DNA from: Flavobacteriales bacterium
GTDB lineage: Bacteria; Bacteroidota; Bacteroidia; Flavobacteriales; BACL11
Reading direction: 5' to 3'
Length of the DNA stretch: 7,841 bases
Assembly (NCBI GenBank): GCA_002697505.1
Contig: NZWA01000056.1
Location: 1-7,841 of the forward strand
Position 1 is the stretch's first letter. Each line of letters begins with the position of its first letter. Shown one piece after another: positions 6,007-7,841 of this stretch. The translations under genes and the position numbers were made by a program. Below the pieces are notes generated by a model. It worked only from the letters and a program-made list of their open reading frames with translations. It was not told where the DNA came from and did no database searches.

Positions 6007-7841
6007 ATGTTCAAAAATAAAATACTCTTTTCACTTTTACTAATTTTAATATTTTTATCAGTATTGTTTTTTAATAACAATACATCTGAAGTTATCTCCA
6101 ATTTTCCATTAGAACATGAAAATAGAATAAATAAAATTCTATCTAATATGAGTTTGGAGGAGAAAGTTGGACAAACATGTCAAATAACATTAGATGCAAT
6201 TTTAGTTAAGAATAAATCAGGAGTTCTAATTGAACCACATTCTATTGACAGTGCTAAATTACATGAGGCAATTCATAAATATAAAATAGGTTCAATCTTA
6301 AATGTTTCCGACCATACTTTTACATTAGAAAATTGGCATAAAAAATTAAAGAAAATTCATGATTGTACAAATTTACAATCAAATTCAATACCAATAATAT
6401 ATGGAATCGATGCTATTCATGGAGCTAATTATATTCAAAATAGTACACTCTTCCCACAAGAAATAGGATTAGCTGCAAGTTGGGATACTTCAATAGCAAG
6501 AGCAATGGGTTTAGTAACTGCTTATGAAACTCGTGCTAGTGGAATTGCATGGAACTTTTCTCCAGTTCTAGATTTGGGTAGAACACCAATTTGGTCAAGG
6601 TTTTTCGAAACCCTTGGAGAAGATGTGTATCTAGCAAAAACATTAGGAAAGAAAATTGTTGAAGGTTATCAAGGAGATTTTCCAATAAGTCAGAAAAATG
6701 TAGCAGCATGTTTAAAACACTTTGTTGGTTACAGTTACCCACATACTGGAAGAGACAGAACACCCGCGTTGATACCTAACAGAACTATGGAGGAACTATA
6801 TTTACCACCATTCAAAGAATCTATAGATGCAGGAGCTCTTACAGTAATGATTAATAGTGGTGAGGTTAATGGAATTCCAGGTCATGCAAATAAATATTTG
6901 ATTACTGATGTTTTGAAAAATAAATGGGGTTTTTCAGGTTTTGCAGTTTCAGATTGGGAAGATTTTATAAAGTTACATACTGAGTTACAAACCGATTCTA
7001 CAATTAAAGATGCTATTGCAACAGCAATAAATGCTGGTGTAGATATGAGTATGGTTCCAAATAATCCGCAGTATAAAAAGTATTGTGAATATTTAATTGA
7101 GCTAGTTAATGAAGGTCGAGTTAGTAAAAATAGGTTGAATGACGCGGTTAAAAGAATCTTAAGAGTTAAGGCTGAGTTAGGTATTTTAGATAAAAAGGAA
7201 TTTGATAATTCCATATATACTGATTTTGCATCAGATAAATTTAAAAAATTGGCTTACAAATCAGCAGCTGAATCTATTACACTTCTAAAAAATGAAGATG
7301 AAATTTTACCAATCGATGCTAATAAATCTGTTCTTTTAATTGGTCCTGCTGCTAATAGTTTAAATGTCTTAAATGGTGCATGGACACATACATGGCAAGG
7401 AATAAAAGATAAGTATAATAATGATTATCCAACAATAAAGGAAGAGATAGAAAATAGATTTAGTACTGTCTATTACTTTGAAGGGTCAAAGATGTTAATG
7501 CAAAATGGAGATGAATTAGATGTTGAGTCAAAAGATTTGTCAAAAGCTGTGAGTATTGCATCAAAATTAGATTATGCAATTGTATGTTTGGGTGAATTGC
7601 CATCAACAGAAAGACCTGGTGATATTTATTCTTTAAATATGCCTCAAGAACAATTAAGAATTGTTGAAGAATTAAATAAAACCGGAGTTCCAATAATATT
7701 AGTTTTGGTAGAAGGAAGACCAAAAATTATTAATAAAATTGAACCTTATTGTTCTGCAATTTTACAGGCTTATCTTCCAGGCGATCAGGGAGCAAGAGCA
7801 ATTGTTGATATTTTATTAGGTGATATTAATCCCTCTGGTAA
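6007..7841 (+). CDS. GH3 beta-glucosidase / exo-beta-glucanase (3' end outside window)
   Basis: The frame from ATG 6007 stays open to the window end, giving 611 complete codons. Full GH3 enzymes of this type are usually about 740-820 residues, so the C-terminal part is missing. The enzyme would remove glucose from non-reducing ends of beta-glucan oligosaccharides. Visible marks are MSLEEKVGQ (48-56), a PVLDLGR...RFFETLGED segment, KHFVGYSYP, GRDRTP, the nucleophile region GFAVSDWEDF with D316, the second domain start ESITLLKNEDEILPID, and GELPSTERPGD (529-539). The last matches the region holding the acid/base Glu in barley ExoI-like GH3 enzymes, probably E535. The N-terminus (MFKNKILFSLLLILIFLSVL) is an export signal or membrane anchor without a lipobox Cys, so a periplasmic location is likely. 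It lies 8 bases after the transporter gene. No other start is needed. Confidence 0.93.
   Translation, partial: MFKNKILFSLLLILIFLSVLFFNNNTSEVISNFPLEHENRINKILSNMSLEEKVGQTCQITLDAILVKNKSGVLIEPHSIDSAKLHEAIHKYKIGSILNVSDHTFTLENWHKKLKKIHDCTNLQSNSIPIIYGIDAIHGANYIQNSTLFPQEIGLAASWDTSIARAMGLVTAYETRASGIAWNFSPVLDLGRTPIWSRFFETLGEDVYLAKTLGKKIVEGYQGDFPISQKNVAACLKHFVGYSYPHTGRDRTPALIPNRTMEELYLPPFKESIDAGALTVMINSGEVNGIPGHANKYLITDVLKNKWGFSGFAVSDWEDFIKLHTELQTDSTIKDAIATAINAGVDMSMVPNNPQYKKYCEYLIELVNEGRVSKNRLNDAVKRILRVKAELGILDKKEFDNSIYTDFASDKFKKLAYKSAAESITLLKNEDEILPIDANKSVLLIGPAANSLNVLNGAWTHTWQGIKDKYNNDYPTIKEEIENRFSTVYYFEGSKMLMQNGDELDVESKDLSKAVSIASKLDYAIVCLGELPSTERPGDIYSLNMPQEQLRIVEELNKTGVPIILVLVEGRPKIINKIEPYCSAILQAYLPGDQGARAIVDILLGDINPSG

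Larger units (their letters stand above)
1..7841 (+). other. Putative beta-glucan (laminarin) utilization operon segment
   Basis: Five co-directional coding regions are separated by only 12, 3, 5 and 8 bases. No space exists for an internal terminator or a full promoter between genes, so a single transcript running through the window is expected. The content (T9SS proteins, GH16, MFS sugar carrier, GH3) matches laminarin loci known from marine flavobacteria. SusC/SusD transporter genes and regulators are not seen and would have to lie outside. The promoter also lies upstream of the window. Confidence 0.8.

Noticed and set aside
6536..7723. Three open frames on the - strand (75, 110 and 87 codons)
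   Set aside because: All lie opposite the GH3 coding frame, whose catalytic motifs are continuous through the region; they are shadows of it.
6007..7841. Possible GH3 pseudogene because no stop is seen
   Set aside because: The frame is uninterrupted, all expected motifs are present in order, and the window simply ends before the C-terminal part.

Overview
The window reads as part of a polysaccharide utilization locus from a marine or aquatic Bacteroidota, most likely Flavobacteriia. The base composition is strongly AT-rich. Three successive proteins end in type IX secretion (T9SS/Por) C-terminal sorting domains, a system restricted to Bacteroidota. None of the four visible start codons is preceded by a Shine-Dalgarno sequence, which is usual for the phylum.

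All genes lie on the + strand and are packed with gaps of only 3 to 12 bases, so they look like one operon that continues past both ends of the window. Positions 1-167 hold the last 54 residues of a T9SS-sorted protein. Positions 180-3290 encode a 1036-residue secreted, extremely cysteine-rich modular protein with five copies of a carbohydrate-binding-like beta-sandwich domain, a 12-unit tandem array of about 21-residue Cys/Asp/Asn repeats, a small four-Cys module and a T9SS tail. Positions 3294-4355 encode a GH16 endo-beta-glucanase of laminarinase type with a T9SS tail. Positions 4361-5998 encode a FucP/glucose-galactose-type MFS sugar transporter. Positions 6007 to the window end encode a GH3 beta-glucosidase, cut by the edge. 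There is no intergenic stretch longer than 12 bases, no RNA gene, and no mobile element or CRISPR array.

The genes fit a pathway for a beta-glucan, most plausibly laminarin (beta-1,3-glucan). The GH16 enzyme would cut the polymer outside the cell or on its surface. Oligosaccharides would enter the periplasm, probably through a SusC/SusD pair not present here. The GH3 enzyme would release glucose, and the MFS carrier would take it across the inner membrane. The large modular protein is the least understood member; its position and domains suggest a surface glycan-binding or scaffold protein.

The main hidden structure is in that protein. Its repeats alternate strictly between two types (A,B six times) that differ in where the third cysteine sits. 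Each unit has an odd number of Cys, while the single isolated repeat elsewhere has only two. This predicts a disulfide-linked two-repeat unit of about 51 residues. The carbohydrate-binding-like domains flanking the array follow the same paired logic (D1-D2 resembling D3-D4).
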